Shown piece by piece: positions 54,702-64,000 of a stretch of DNA of 64,000 nt. The stretch spans positions 22,145,001 through 22,209,000 of the forward strand of contig CM076948.1 in the NCBI GenBank assembly GCA_039566865.1, read 5' to 3'. The DNA is from Aurelia coerulea. Its lineage: Eukaryota; Cnidaria; Scyphozoa; Semaeostomeae; Ulmaridae. Made by a program: the position numbers and the translations under genes. Position 1 is the stretch's first letter; each line of letters opens with the position of its first letter. The notes beneath the pieces were generated by a model. That model was given only the letters and a program-made list of their open reading frames with translations, did not search any database and was not told where the DNA came from.

Positions 54702-54815
54702 TCAAACGTCTGCTTTCAGCATATTATTGGGTAACAGAACTTGTTCACCTGGTTTGAAAGGAGGCATCCCGATATAAGGGCATCCACCACACCTGAATGC
54801 ATCTCCAAGACTGCA
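54702..54815 (-). CDS. CIAPIN1: Anamorsin (CIAPIN1), last coding exon
   Basis: Anamorsin (yeast Dre2) is the Fe-S protein that passes electrons from the diflavin reductase NDOR1 to the cytosolic iron-sulfur assembly machinery. The 37 codons plus TGA encode [20 protein letters not shown], then [17 protein letters not shown]. This is the family's C-terminal Fe-S motif CX2C-X7-CX2C: the opening Cys is the second of the first pair, SLGDAFR is the seven-residue spacer, and CGGC the second pair; the PY.GMP.FKPGE.V.L tail is diagnostic. The acceptor is TTTTACAG at 54816. The preceding exon must supply the first motif Cys. No upstream exon was found to 64000, which is filled with MITEs, so the gene either has a long intron or starts right of the window. 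Confidence 0.95.
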   Translation of the reverse strand, partial: CSLGDAFRCGGCPYIGMPPFKPGEQVLLPNNMLKADV

Positions 54816-55700
54816 CTGTAAAAAAAAGAAACATTGTAAATTAGACTACGTTCACTAGCCTGCGCGCAGTCTTTCTATCGTTTTGATTGAAAAATTAAAT
54901 AGTCTGGAAAATAAACCATCGTTAGGCCGATATTTATCATTAAAATATGATTTAGCAACAGACTAGCCTGCGCGCAGTTTTTCTATTGTTTTGATTGACA
55001 AATTAAATAGTCTGGAAAATAAACCATCCTTAGGCAGCATAGGTTCCAAATCTTTAAAAAGGCTGGTGTAAAATTCAGTTACTTATTTCTTTGAACTGAA
55101 TGATTTCGAAGAAACTTTAGCCATTTCTCTATAATTCTACCGTTGGAATTTTCTGAAATCTTCTATATTTTTAGAATTAGAGTGTTTTTTTACTTTTTCA
55201 AGAATTCAAGAAAAATTTTCAAAAAAACTTAAAACCATCGTAATTTCTAAACTATTGGAATCAACATGAAATAATTTCGAAGAAAACTGTATTTTTTAAG
55301 ATATGTCTGCAATATGGTATCAAGCAAAAGTCTGTCACTTTTCTGGTTTATGATTTAGAAATTTGATGACGTCACACCCTCAAATGAGTTAAAATGTAAC
55401 AAACGCTGAAATTTCGCAAAATATTGAAAAATTCTGAAAAGTCCAACGGTAGAACTAAAGATAAGTAACTAAAGTTTGTTTCAAGCCACTCAGTCAGAAG
55501 AAATAGATCACATAATTTACACCCACCTTTTTACGCTAAGTTAAAGATTTGGAAGCTATGCTTCCTTAGGCCGATATTTATCATTAAAATATGATTTAGC
55601 AACAGACTAGCCTGTGCGCAATCTTTCTGTTGATTTGATTAAAAAATGAACGAACGGAAAATTCTGTTCGTTCATTCTTCAATCAAAACGACAGAAAGAC
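54816..55700. repeat. Tandem units of about 107 bp, split by a CAGCATAGG element
   Basis: ACTAGCCTGCGCGCAGTCTTTC recurs at about 54856, 54964 and 55604, with GATATTTATCATTAAAATAT before each. One unit is broken by the 528-bp insert 55035-55562. A short GAACGAACGG/CCGTTCGTTC hairpin follows at about 55648-55680. Probably within a CIAPIN1 intron. Confidence 0.85.
55035..55562. mobile_element. CAGCATAGG-end MITE, copy 1, TSD TCCTTAGG
   Basis: TCCTTAGG exactly at 55027-55034 and 55563-55570; the neighbouring tandem unit (ACCATCGTTAGGCCGAT) shows the empty site. Inverted arms AGCATAGGTTCCAAATCTTT and AAAGATTTGGAAGCTATGCT, then TCTACCGTTGGA and TCCAACGGTAGA. 8-bp TSD, hAT-like. Confidence 0.93.
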
Positions 55701-55760
55701 TGCATTATTGTGGAGCTATAACGAAGGGAAATGTGATAAGGGAGCTGTCATTTTTATTAA

Positions 55761-56183
55761 CAGGGAGGGGGATGGAAGTATTTTGAAAATTTGCCCAAAC
55801 AATTTTAGACCCCTGCAGTCTAGCCATGAAAATTTTCAGACCCCATCTAATTTTCACCAAAAAATTGCAGACCCCTGACAGCACAAAACGACGTCAAGAG
55901 AACCAAACTGTCACAAAAGCATCAAACCAAAAAAAAGAAGAATTCAATTGAAGAAAAGAAGAAAAAACTTAACAGACGAAAAACATTGGTGTCTAACTTT
56001 TTTGAGAAAATTAATTAATAGTTAAGCTAAAATCTACAAATTGAATTTTCTTCCAAAATATTCAAGAATTTGGCACATTTATTTTCAGACCCCGGCATAA
56101 ATTCCTCTAAAATTTTCAGACCCCAATAAATTTACCCAAAAAATTTTCAGACCCTTCCTCATTTGCTTCCGCCCCGATCCCTG
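55761..56183. mobile_element. Probable hAT-like element with AAAATTTTCAGACCCC repeats
   Basis: Ends CAGGGAGGGGGATGGAAGTA and TTGCTTCCGCCCCGATCCCTG are imperfectly inverted. AAATTTTCAGACCCC or variants occur about six times inside. No TSD was recognised. Confidence 0.6.
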
Positions 56184-56437
56184 CAATTAGTTATGACTGC
56201 TCCCTAAATAGTGTTAATCCTTTCAAGCATCTTGAGAAAAAACGTCCAAATTTTAAGAAAAAAAACTTGCATTAATTTATGTAGTCATTCTACAATTAAA
56301 AAATTTTGATTCATCAAAATTAGTAAACTGTTCACGACAAAATCTTCGCAATCGCTAGAACTCTATTTGCCTTGCCCGGTATTCTGAAATTCTGCCAAGA
56401 CAGTCTCTCTCTCTGATATTGTCTAGAATCCCTCTTA

Positions 56438-56914
56438 GGGCCTGTTCATATGAGGCGAGCTGGCCCGTTAGCGAGCTGGCTCGCCTTCAAGCTAGCTCGG
56501 TTTTATATGAGAAATTAGAAAGTGAGCCAGCCCCGAGCCAGCCCAGCCCTTAGGTGCCAAGTGCCGTCTTTCTTTTGTGTAAATTTGACAAAATGAGGGA
56601 ATATTTTCCTGTTCTTTAATTTTTACAAAAGAAAGATTAAGTCTTCCATTTTTAGAAACTTAACAAATCTGCTGTGTTCTGCGCGTGCGTTATAGGCGGG
56701 CTATCTAGCCGATTTCTTCCATTTATATGAGAAAAGTCAGCCCGTTTGGGGCGGGATCCCGGCACTCGATAACCGGGATCTCGGCAAGACGGGCCAGCCC
56801 GGCATACATATAAACGCAGACTGCTGTTTACAAAGCTGTGACCAGGTAAGTAGGATCTCACCTGAAGGTGAGCCAGCTTGCTAACGGGCCAGCCCGCCTC
56901 ATATAAACAGGCCC
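56438..56914. mobile_element. Harbinger-like MITE (GGGCCTGTTCATATGAGGCG ends)
   Basis: TTA at 56435-56437 and 56915-56917; inverted ends GGGCCTGTTCATATGAGGCG and CGCCTCATATAAACAGGCCC; further GAGCTGGCCCGTTAGC words inside. Right-strand frames inside are incidental. Confidence 0.88.
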
Positions 56915-56917
56915 TTA

Positions 56918-57372
56918 ATATCTTACCCGAGCTTCAAATTCAAAAGTTTGTTTTTCGTTGCCGGAGTTTACTGTTGTGGAAGATGCACGATAAGGCCTAT
57001 TTGGTAACAATGTAAACTGTGTCTACCATCCTCATTGAGTCATTTATTTGAAATTCTACTTCATGATTTCTTTATGCCGGTTTTAACTGTAGTGGATTAG
57101 ATTTAATAAGAGTTACTTGGAATTAATATATAACGGCGTCGATTTCTCGTCAATTTTAATCATGTTTGTCTATAAAACGAGTTAAACAAATTGAATCTCG
57201 TTTCTATGTTGTCTCGCATACAGTTATTTCTGTAAAGGAGGGACATGATAGACTCATAACCATAATGTAATATTAACTTTATTAATGTCAGGATAACGTT
57301 ACGGATTTTGTCCTTTGCATGGGAGAAAATGAATTTAAATATTCATTGTAGTATATAGAGCCACAATGTTGA
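56918..57372. other. Unassigned stretch
   Basis: No supported feature; a CIAPIN1 exon was looked for here and not found. Confidence 0.3.
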
Positions 57373-57374
57373 TA

Positions 57375-57986
57375 CCGGGCGAGTCAGAACAAAGGATCCC
57401 CTCTTGGAAGGCCACTACTCCATGAATATCAAAGCAATAATATTGAAAACGGTCTTGTTTTATTGCCAACATGTTCAATTAGGCTCAGTAATTTACCCGG
57501 CCTTGATCGGCCATTCCTTCCCGTCGATATGGGTGATTTTCTGCAGAAAGCCCCTTCCAAAAACCTGCAAAAACGAATGAAAACAATGAGCAAATTTTCC
57601 TTCCTAAAATTGATGACACTCACATAAATTCATGTATTTTGTCCTCTTGGGAGAATGGAATCCCCTTGAATAGGTCATCGATACAAGGGGGAGGACTTGC
57701 TCATCCACCCAAGTGTCCACAAGTCATTGCAGTAAGGCCATTGTAAGGCAGTAATGTAAGGGAAATTTGTTCATGATTTTGAGAACGTTTTGAAGGTTTT
57801 TTTTAAGAGGCTTTCTCGAGAAGATCCCTCATAATTTCAGAATGGAGTGACCGATTTCAGTCAGGTAAATTTTATAGTAGATTTGAACATTTCTACCAGT
57901 AAACTATCTATTTGCCGATAACATTGTCTTGAATATCCAGGGAGCTGTGACCTTTCAAACGGGGATTCTTTTTCTGGCTCACCCGG
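57375..57986. mobile_element. Mariner-like MITE (CCGGGCGAGTCAGAACAAAG ends)
   Basis: Inverted ends CCGGGCGAGTCAGAACAAAG and TTCTTTTTCTGGCTCACCCGG; TA precedes the left end, AA follows the right. Same end family as 30010-30593. Confidence 0.8.
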
Positions 57987-58149
57987 AATTATTGTCTCTG
58001 GGTTTGAACGAAATTGTTTCACATTGTGCAAAACCGTGTGCACTGTACGTCTCTGCTTTCCAAACAATTAAAAAACTCGTTCGAGTACAGTATGGATTGT
58101 ATTTTAATGTCCAATGGAAGGTAAAAGCGACAAGCTGACATGAACAAAC

Positions 58150-58790
58150 ATTAAATCAAAGTCATAAAATTCACTGGTTCTATAGGGTTTTCAGAAAAAC
58201 GCAGCCCTCCTTTATTCAAGCTTCTCCAGGAAAAATGATATTTGAAGCAATTTGATGCATACCATCTAAAAGCACAATCTATCTTCTTTTCAACGATATC
58301 CAGGTTGGGTGTACTAATTGAATTATTCACCACTAAATTTACGTTTTTGTAAGTATGGCCTACTTCAAATGCCGCAAAGTGATACACATTTACATAGACG
58401 AAAACTCATCTGTGGGAGAGCTTATTTTACCATCCTTGATAAATGCATCAGATGGAAATAAATTTGCCTGTTTCCTACCTTAGGGCGTCACCTCTCGTGC
58501 TTCTAGGCCTGAACTGTTTCGATAAAATCTGTTGCGTGATTTTTTACGATAAAAAAGGTGTTGATTTTGCTCTTACAGCATGCTGTATTTGAAATCGGCC
58601 ATACCTACTAAAACATCAATTAAATGATAAATAATCCCATCAACGTATCCAAACTGCATATCATAAGACAGAAGAAAGATTGTACTTTCAGATGGTATAC
58701 AATAAGTCTACTAAAATTTTACCATTTTGTCAAGATTATCAATTATAGTTGGGCCGCGATTTTCTGAAACACCCTGTAGATCTCGCAGAT
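58150..58790. repeat. Uninterrupted copy of the old repeat at 25360-26700
   Basis: Supplies the empty sites for the mariner-like and LINE-tail inserts at 25579 and 26199. The CTGAAACACCCTGTAGATC phrase at its right and TTTCAGAAAAA at the other copy's left may be its degenerate termini. Confidence 0.75.
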
Positions 58791-58941
58791 TTTGAGATCG
58801 TTTTTATAAAATCATTTGCAAATCGAGAAAAATATGACTGATTTTAACCAATCAATTTTTAGCATCTATGTTGACATTCCATGCACAGAGTAATCAGCAG
58901 TTTCAATGAATCTGACGAGTCGCTAAGAAACTACAGGCTTG

Positions 58942-59453
58942 CAGCATAGGTTTCAAATCTTTGAAAAGGCTGGTGTAAAATTCAGTTACTTGTTGCTTTG
59001 AACTGAATGACTTCAAAGAAACGTTAGCCATTTCTCTAGAATAATACCGTTGGACTTTTCTGCAATCTTCAATATTTTCAAAATAAGAGTGTTTTTCTAC
59101 GTTTTCAAGAATTCAAGAAAATTTTTCAAAAAAATTGTAATTTCTAAACTGTTTGAAGCAACATGAAATAATTTCGAAGAAAACCATAGTTTATGGATGT
59201 CTACAATATGGTATCAAGCAAAAGTCTGTTACTCTTCTGGTTTAAAATTTAGAAATTTGATGATGTCACACCTTCAAATGAGTTGAAATGTAACATACGC
59301 TGAAATTTCGAAAAATATTCAGAACTTCTGAAATGTCCAACGGTAGAATCAAAGATAACTAAAGTTTGTTTCAAGGCATTCAAACAGAAGAAATAGATCA
59401 CAGAATTTTACACCCACCTTTTTACGCCGAGTTAAAGATTTGGAAGCTATGCT
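58942..59453. mobile_element. CAGCATAGG-end MITE, copy 2, TSD CAGGCTTG
   Basis: CAGGCTTG exactly at 58934-58941 and 59454-59461. Arms and internal landmarks match copy 1 (ACCGTTGGACTTTTCTGCAA and TCCAACGGTAGAATC). Confidence 0.93.
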
Positions 59454-59518
59454 CAGGCTTGCAAACGTTTCAACTTCTTTTTACTCACCCCGTAGAATGC
59501 TGGTGATGATTCCATGGG

Positions 59519-59909
59519 CCGTAGGATACATTTAGGCTCTATGAATAAACTAAATTGATATGAAATAAAGAATATGAATCACCTTGTCTCCTTCTTGTGT
59601 TTGTCTTTATCTTTACCTTCAGGGGCAGCAAATAAGCTTCTTTCAGGTCTAACACTGCGATAATTCACGTAGGCCCTCTCGTTGTTTAAAATAACCGCCA
59701 AAGTCTCAAATTACAAAATCTCGTTCTGGTTTGCTCAGCAACAACGAGAGGGCCTAAGTAAATGCTCGCAGTGTTAGACCTGAAAGAAGCTTATTTGCTG
59801 CCCCAGAAGGTAAAGATAAACACAAACACAAGAAGGAGACAAGGTGATTTATATTCTTTATTTCATACCAATTTAGGTCATACCAATTTAGCCTAAATTT
59901 ATCCTACAA
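59519..59909. mobile_element. Long inverted-repeat element (GTAGGATAC ends)
   Basis: Arms of about 120-130 bp: CACCTTGTCTCCTTCTTGTG, CTTTACCTTCAGGGGCAGCA and CTTCTTTCAGGTCTAACACT all recur inverted on the right. Outer ends GTAGGATACATTTAGGC and GCCTAAATTTATCCTAC. No TSD resolved. Confidence 0.8.
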
Positions 59910-59967
59910 CCCCAACCCGTGGTGATTCTTCAAATGTTTCTACCTTTTTTGGACACCCGGTCTGGCG

Positions 59968-60483
59968 AACATAGGTTCCAAATCTTTACCTCGGCGTAAA
60001 AAGGTGGGTGTAAAATTAAATGACCTACCATGGCTTGAAAGAAACTTTAGATGCTTATCTATAATTCTACCGTTGGACTCTCCAGAAATTTTGAATATTG
60101 TTCGAAATTACAGCGTATTTTACATTTCAGCGCTCATTTTAGGATGTGACGTCATCAAATATCTAAATCATAAACCAGATGAGTGACAGAAATTTGCTTC
60201 ATACCAAATTGTAGACATTCATAAACTATGGGTTTCTTCGAAATTATTTCATGTTACGTCAAACAGTTTAGAAATTGCGATGGTTTTAAGTTGTTTTGTA
60301 AATTTTTCTTGAATTCTTGAAAAAGAAGAAAAAGACTCTAATTCTGAAAATATTAAAGATTTCAGAAAAGTCCAACGGTAGAATTATAGAGAAATAGCTA
60401 AAGTTTCTTTGAAGTCATTCAATTCAAGGAAATAGGTCACTCAATTTTACATCAGCTTTTCTAAAGATTTGGAACCTATGCTG
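59968..60483. mobile_element. CAGCATAGG-end MITE, copy 3 (inverted), TSD GTCTGGCG
   Basis: GTCTGGCG exactly at 59960-59967 and 60484-60491. It inserted next to a CCGGGTGTCC-type mariner end (59946-59959), so it may have landed at a mariner border. Confidence 0.92.
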
Positions 60484-60491
60484 GTCTGGCG

Positions 60492-60977
60492 ACCATTTCA
60501 GAATACGTCACGCACAGGGTCACCAGGTTAACGTTATGGTTTTGTGTTTTGAGAGAATTCATTTCAAATAAATAAAATTGAGTGCTGTGTATGTCCCTGC
60601 CTTAACAGCTAATCCAGAAATCAGTTTGCGCTTCCAGGTCATTTTCAATTATCGGCAAATTTTCTGAAAGACGCATTATTAGACTATATCGATTTTAAAT
60701 CTTGCAAAGAAGGCCGACAGCTATTTGAGAAAACTTTAAGGATTAGTGTGGTAGTCTGTAAGCCATTTGCCCATTGACCTTTTGTGATCTTCTGGGATAA
60801 AGTTTCGAGAAATAGCTAGATGTCACTAAGTTGAAAATTTTACTGGAATAAAGAAGGTCTGGGGTAAAAATTGGCATTAATCTTGTGAACCAAGTGGACC
60901 AAAAGAACTCCACATCTCTGAAAGTTATTTCATGAGCAATTGGAGACATATATTTTGATTTGAATTTGCAATCATTA
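60492..60977. other. Unassigned stretch / LINE 3' UTR
   Basis: The part near 60960-61200 is the 3' flank of the minus-strand LINE remnant at 61205-61534. No other feature supported. Confidence 0.4.
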
Positions 60978-60996
60978 TATAATAGGAACTTATATA

Positions 60997-61122
60997 CGTG
61001 TTGCTCTGAAGATGCCCCAGTGGGCGAAACTAGTTAGCAGATAACTGAATAAAAAGGCGCAAAAGATCAACTCGATGCCTGCTCTCTGTGGATGTTGTCC
61101 CTCTTCTTCTCATCGTTCACTT
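60997..61122 (+). ncRNA. Hammerhead-headed 126-bp insertion, exact 19-bp TSD
   Basis: TATAATAGGAACTTATATA occurs at 60978-60996 and again at 61123-61141, framing exactly 126 bp. The ribozyme is 61002-61039: stem I TGCT/AGCA, CTGAAGA, extra T, stem II GCCC/GGGC (loop CAGT), GAAA, stem III AC/GT, triplet GTT. Compared with 44788-44825 the changes are a loop base and GTC to GTT, so the fold is conserved. The remaining 83 bp has no coding capacity. The exact, long TSD indicates retrotransposition of a very short RNA, probably mobilised by Penelope-like or LINE machinery. Confidence 0.85.
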
Positions 61123-61204
61123 TATAATAGGAACTTATATATTTGAACAATTCAATCAAAGCCTATAAAATGTCTTCCAATGTAAAATTTACTTAAAAAT
61201 GAAT

Positions 61205-61534
61205 TTACTTTGCTTTCAAAAGGATCTGCACTTCTCTGATATCTTTAGGGAGTGAGTTGTATAATCTTGCACCCACAAAGAAAAAACCATCCTTAGCAAA
61301 CTCTAGCTTAACTTTGGAAACATGTAAAAGAGTACTTCTGGTCCTTGTCCTCATATTGTGTTCGTTGATCATAAAATAACCCTGAAAGTTTGTACATATA
61401 TTTCCATTTAGACACTTTCTCGCCAGTAAAATAGCATGCTTATCAATTTCGTGAAGTATTTTGCTGATTTCTCTTGTATTTTTCTGAGCATTGTAAATAT
61501 AGGTACAATTGGATTTATGAAAATTCCTTTGCTT
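61205..61534 (-). pseudogene. LINE ORF2 C-terminal fragment (5'-truncated)
   Basis: The minus strand reads 109 codons without a stop, ending TAA at 61207-61205. Diagnostic text: YNAQKNTREISKILHEIDKH, then FQGYFMINEHNMRTRTRSTL and FFFVGARLYNSLPKDIREV. The GARL(Y/F)NSLP..IR motif followed by a short tail is the classic end of CR1/Jockey/L2-type reverse transcriptases. A stop lies immediately upstream and the polymerase core is missing. A different family from 22200-22658, which has a terminal Cys cluster. Confidence 0.85.
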
Positions 61535-61739
61535 CTAAATGCAAAGGGATAAGCATTCTCTTCATTCAGAGCAACATACAAATAAATGTCATTTCCCTCT
61601 AGGCTTTAAAGTGAATTTTACTAAAGTATCAAATCATATATATTTTATTGCTTTTATACAAATTTGATTCTTAATTCTTGAGGGGAACGAAAGGTGTTTG
61701 AGTGATGAGATTTTTTATAAATCTTACTTTCTACTGTAC

Positions 61740-61930
61740 TTATCAAATCACTATACACCACCACAGGGACGACACCAAGGGGAGCAAAAGGGGACTACCC
61801 CATGATCAAAACATAAAGACACGCAACATTAAACTAAATACAACTAAGCTACAAACGATGAAAAAACTAGTTCCACTACTTAAAAAGTTACTCTACTAAT
61901 TACTCTACTTACAAAATTACTCTACAATAC
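61740..61930 (-). mobile_element. LINE 3' tail, third copy
   Basis: On the minus strand: GTATTGTAGAGTAATTTTGT...CATGGGGTAGTCCCCTTTTG, matching 26270-26340 and 31440-31505. It lies upstream of, and is separate from, the LINE remnant at 61205-61534. Confidence 0.7.
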
Positions 61931-62178
61931 ATCTTATTATCTTGATCGAGGGTTTTGGCATTTTTCACGTATTTCGGAGTTACGGACTTTTTATAAGTTA
62001 AAGTTTAACTATATTTTTGAAACTCACAAAAATAGTACAGAAATCACAAATACATTTCAGTCTTTCAGGTATCAAACAAACTTTTATTGATTCAAATGCT
62101 TGAAGAATTCTCCGCATAAGGAATTTTCGAAAAAGTGAAGATCGTTATATCCACCCGATACAGACATCAAAAAGTCTG
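61931..62178. other. Unassigned stretch
   Basis: No supported feature. Confidence 0.3.
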
Positions 62179-62755
62179 GTAGCAGAGCCAGAAAGAGGCC
62201 AACCTCGTTAAACTGTCAGAAGCAATAACTTTAATAAGTGGAACAATTTTCGTGTTTTGCAGAAAAACAATATAAACTCGTAAGGAACAAAGATCTCTGA
62301 GTATTTAGAATTTAATTATTTTAAGAAACATTCAGTGCTGATCCAAATTCTTAGCTTCTTCTAAAGAAGTACTTGTGGAGCACACATGTAAAAGCCGAAC
62401 TAAAAGAAAAAATAGTCATCTGTAGCCCAAACTTGAGCCTACAATTGTGGAAAAGACCACTGACAAGGTAGCAGAGCCAGAAGAGGCCAACCTGGTTAAA
62501 CTGTCAGAAACAATAACTTTAACAAGTTTTCGTGTTTCGCAGGAAAAAATAGAAAATTGTTATTAAAGTCGTAAGAAACTCGTAAAAAACTCTGAGCATT
62601 TAGAATTTGATTATTTTAAGAAACTTGCAGTGCTGACACATTCTTAGCTTCTTCTAAACAAATACTTGTGGAGCAAACATGTAAAAGCCGAACCGAAACA
62701 AAAAATAGTTATCTGTAGGCCTACAATTGTGGAAAAGACCACTGACAATACTTTG
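62179..62755 (+). repeat. Diverged tandem duplication, about 289-bp unit
   Basis: GGTAGCAGAGCCAGAAAGAGG near 62178 and GGTAGCAGAGCCAGAAGAGG near 62467 open two units that share TTAAACTGTCAGAA, TTAATTATTTTAAGAAAC/TTGATTATTTTAAGAAAC, CAGTGCTGA and ACTTGTGGAGCA. AAGAAAC and CTTAGCTTCTTCTAAA phrases suggest the unit derives from an inverted GTTTCTTA-type element. Confidence 0.8.
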
Positions 62756-64000
62756 GAAAAAACTGATCCCCTCTCCAAAATCAACGTTGAAGATGTGCCT
62801 GAAGCACATTAGCACTGTTAGGCCAGCTTTTTTTGAATCTTTACAAATCGCTCTAAAAAAATTGACGACCGCATGTCGATAAACTCAGCCTTGAAGGTCT
62901 CTCAAATAACATCACACATTTTTGCTGCTGGGTAAAAACAGCATTAAGGAACTTCTTTATGTCCCGGTCAAAAGTTCTTCTAAAAACGGGTATCAAAGCC
63001 TCTTTCAACCCATTTTTCTTAATCCCATTTGCTTTTGGGGTAGAGATATGTACCCACAAATACACCATAATTAAGAACGTACAATCTACCATTTCTCTCT
63101 TATGCAAAACCAATAAATCTAAATTTTGGCCCTATTTTGAGTTACTAACACGATTTATAAGAAAAGAAAAAGCCTTACGCAGATGGAGTTAATATTGAAG
63201 ACGATATCAGGGTGCTGATGATTAAGGTTCCAAATGACCTACTTTTTAAGCTGTTAAAGTACGCGATAAAATCTGTGGTAATCGTGGAATGTTGTGATGT
63301 TTTGATATACTCAAAAAGTTTAAATGTTTGGAAAACACCCAGCACTTGACCTCAGGTAAAGGAATGGATGCAAAAATAGAAAGAATGTATTTTTCAATTT
63401 CAAGATAACTCTGGGATTGAGTTTGCGTCGTAAACATTCTCACGGGATTTGAAAAAAGTTTTGATGTTTACGAGGAAAATATTGTTTCATCCCATAGACC
63501 AGCTGATGGGAGCAGAACGAAGTGTATCAATAAGGGCATCAAAGAAAATGTCGCTTTGTAATTAAATAAAAATTTGAGGTTGAATAACTTTTGAATCTGC
63601 AAATGCTTCCCACTTGGAAAATCCTTGACTTTGTCATGAAGGCCACTCTCCTCCGCAGAGGCTGTTAACTGAGAGAATGGAGAAGGAAATTTTAACTGAG
63701 AGAGGGAAGAAACAAGGCACACCGGTACACCGGTGCCGCTTCTTCCCGTGCACCTCCACAGTTGCGTGATTATGAGAAATTCCCCCCTAATTGCCGCGTG
63801 GGGTAAAATTTCTTTAGCATGCCAGTTGCCTTTCGTGTGTTTAGGCTAAACACATCAGAAACTCGTCGCTCAGAATCCAGCTGTGTCTTTATAATCGTTG
63901 ATGGCATAAAAAATCTGATTGCATTGGCGAAGTCTACGAGGTTCAAACATGTAGAAAACATCTTCATTTGCAATGTATCTGCTGCTATTGGACTGCATCA
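62756..64000. other. Unassigned right edge
   Basis: A plus frame at 62959-63192 (77 codons; FNPFFLIPFAFGVEICTHKY) and an overlapping minus frame have no recognised domain. The minus strand near 63697-63590 has a plausible acceptor (CTCTCTCAG) before an open segment, but I cannot assign it to CIAPIN1 or anything else. Confidence 0.3.

Overview
This window looks like gene-poor animal nuclear DNA. It is AT-rich and has no operon-like blocks or long open frames, but it has short exons with GT/AG borders and very many short inverted-repeat elements. The two recognisable genes are metazoan: an FHOD-type formin and the cytosolic Fe-S assembly factor anamorsin/CIAPIN1. The LINE tails, hammerhead-ribozyme repeats and dense MITEs fit an invertebrate, most likely an anthozoan cnidarian (coral or sea anemone). 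The taxon is inferred, not proven.

Genes: (1) minus-strand FHOD formin, three 5' coding exons at 7445-7281, 6725-6625 and 5396-5338, with later exons presumably left of base 1; (2) a minus-strand two-exon gene (36154-36008 and 34922-34740) whose phases join cleanly into a 109-residue protein that I do not recognise; (3) the last coding exon of CIAPIN1 (54815-54702, minus), with earlier exons not found and perhaps right of the window. Two degraded LINE reverse-transcriptase C-termini (22.2-22.7 kb and 61.2-61.5 kb, both minus) are the only other convincing protein-coding traces.

Layout: 0-8 kb holds the FHOD 5' end among foldback, palindromic and hammerhead-type repeats. 8-34 kb is intergenic and is a stratified pile of non-autonomous transposons. 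34-37 kb is the small unknown gene. 37-54 kb is again repeats, with a 310-bp tandem array at 47-48 kb. 54.7 kb is the CIAPIN1 tail, and 55-64 kb is repeats and LINE/ribozyme retroelement remnants.

Many elements can be delimited to the base, because target-site duplications (TSDs) are intact or an uninterrupted relative elsewhere in the window shows the empty site. Families seen: hAT-like (8-bp TSD), mariner-like (TA, ends CCGGGTG), Harbinger-like (TTA), TTAA-type, a 7-bp-TSD family with ends CATGGGTAG, a 4-bp-TSD family, and a family filled with the word GTTTCTTA. The most striking items are hammerhead-ribozyme motifs heading a 126-bp insert with an exact 19-bp TSD, a near-perfect 246-bp palindrome carrying two opposed hammerhead cores, and two 474-bp direct repeats that differ at two bases.
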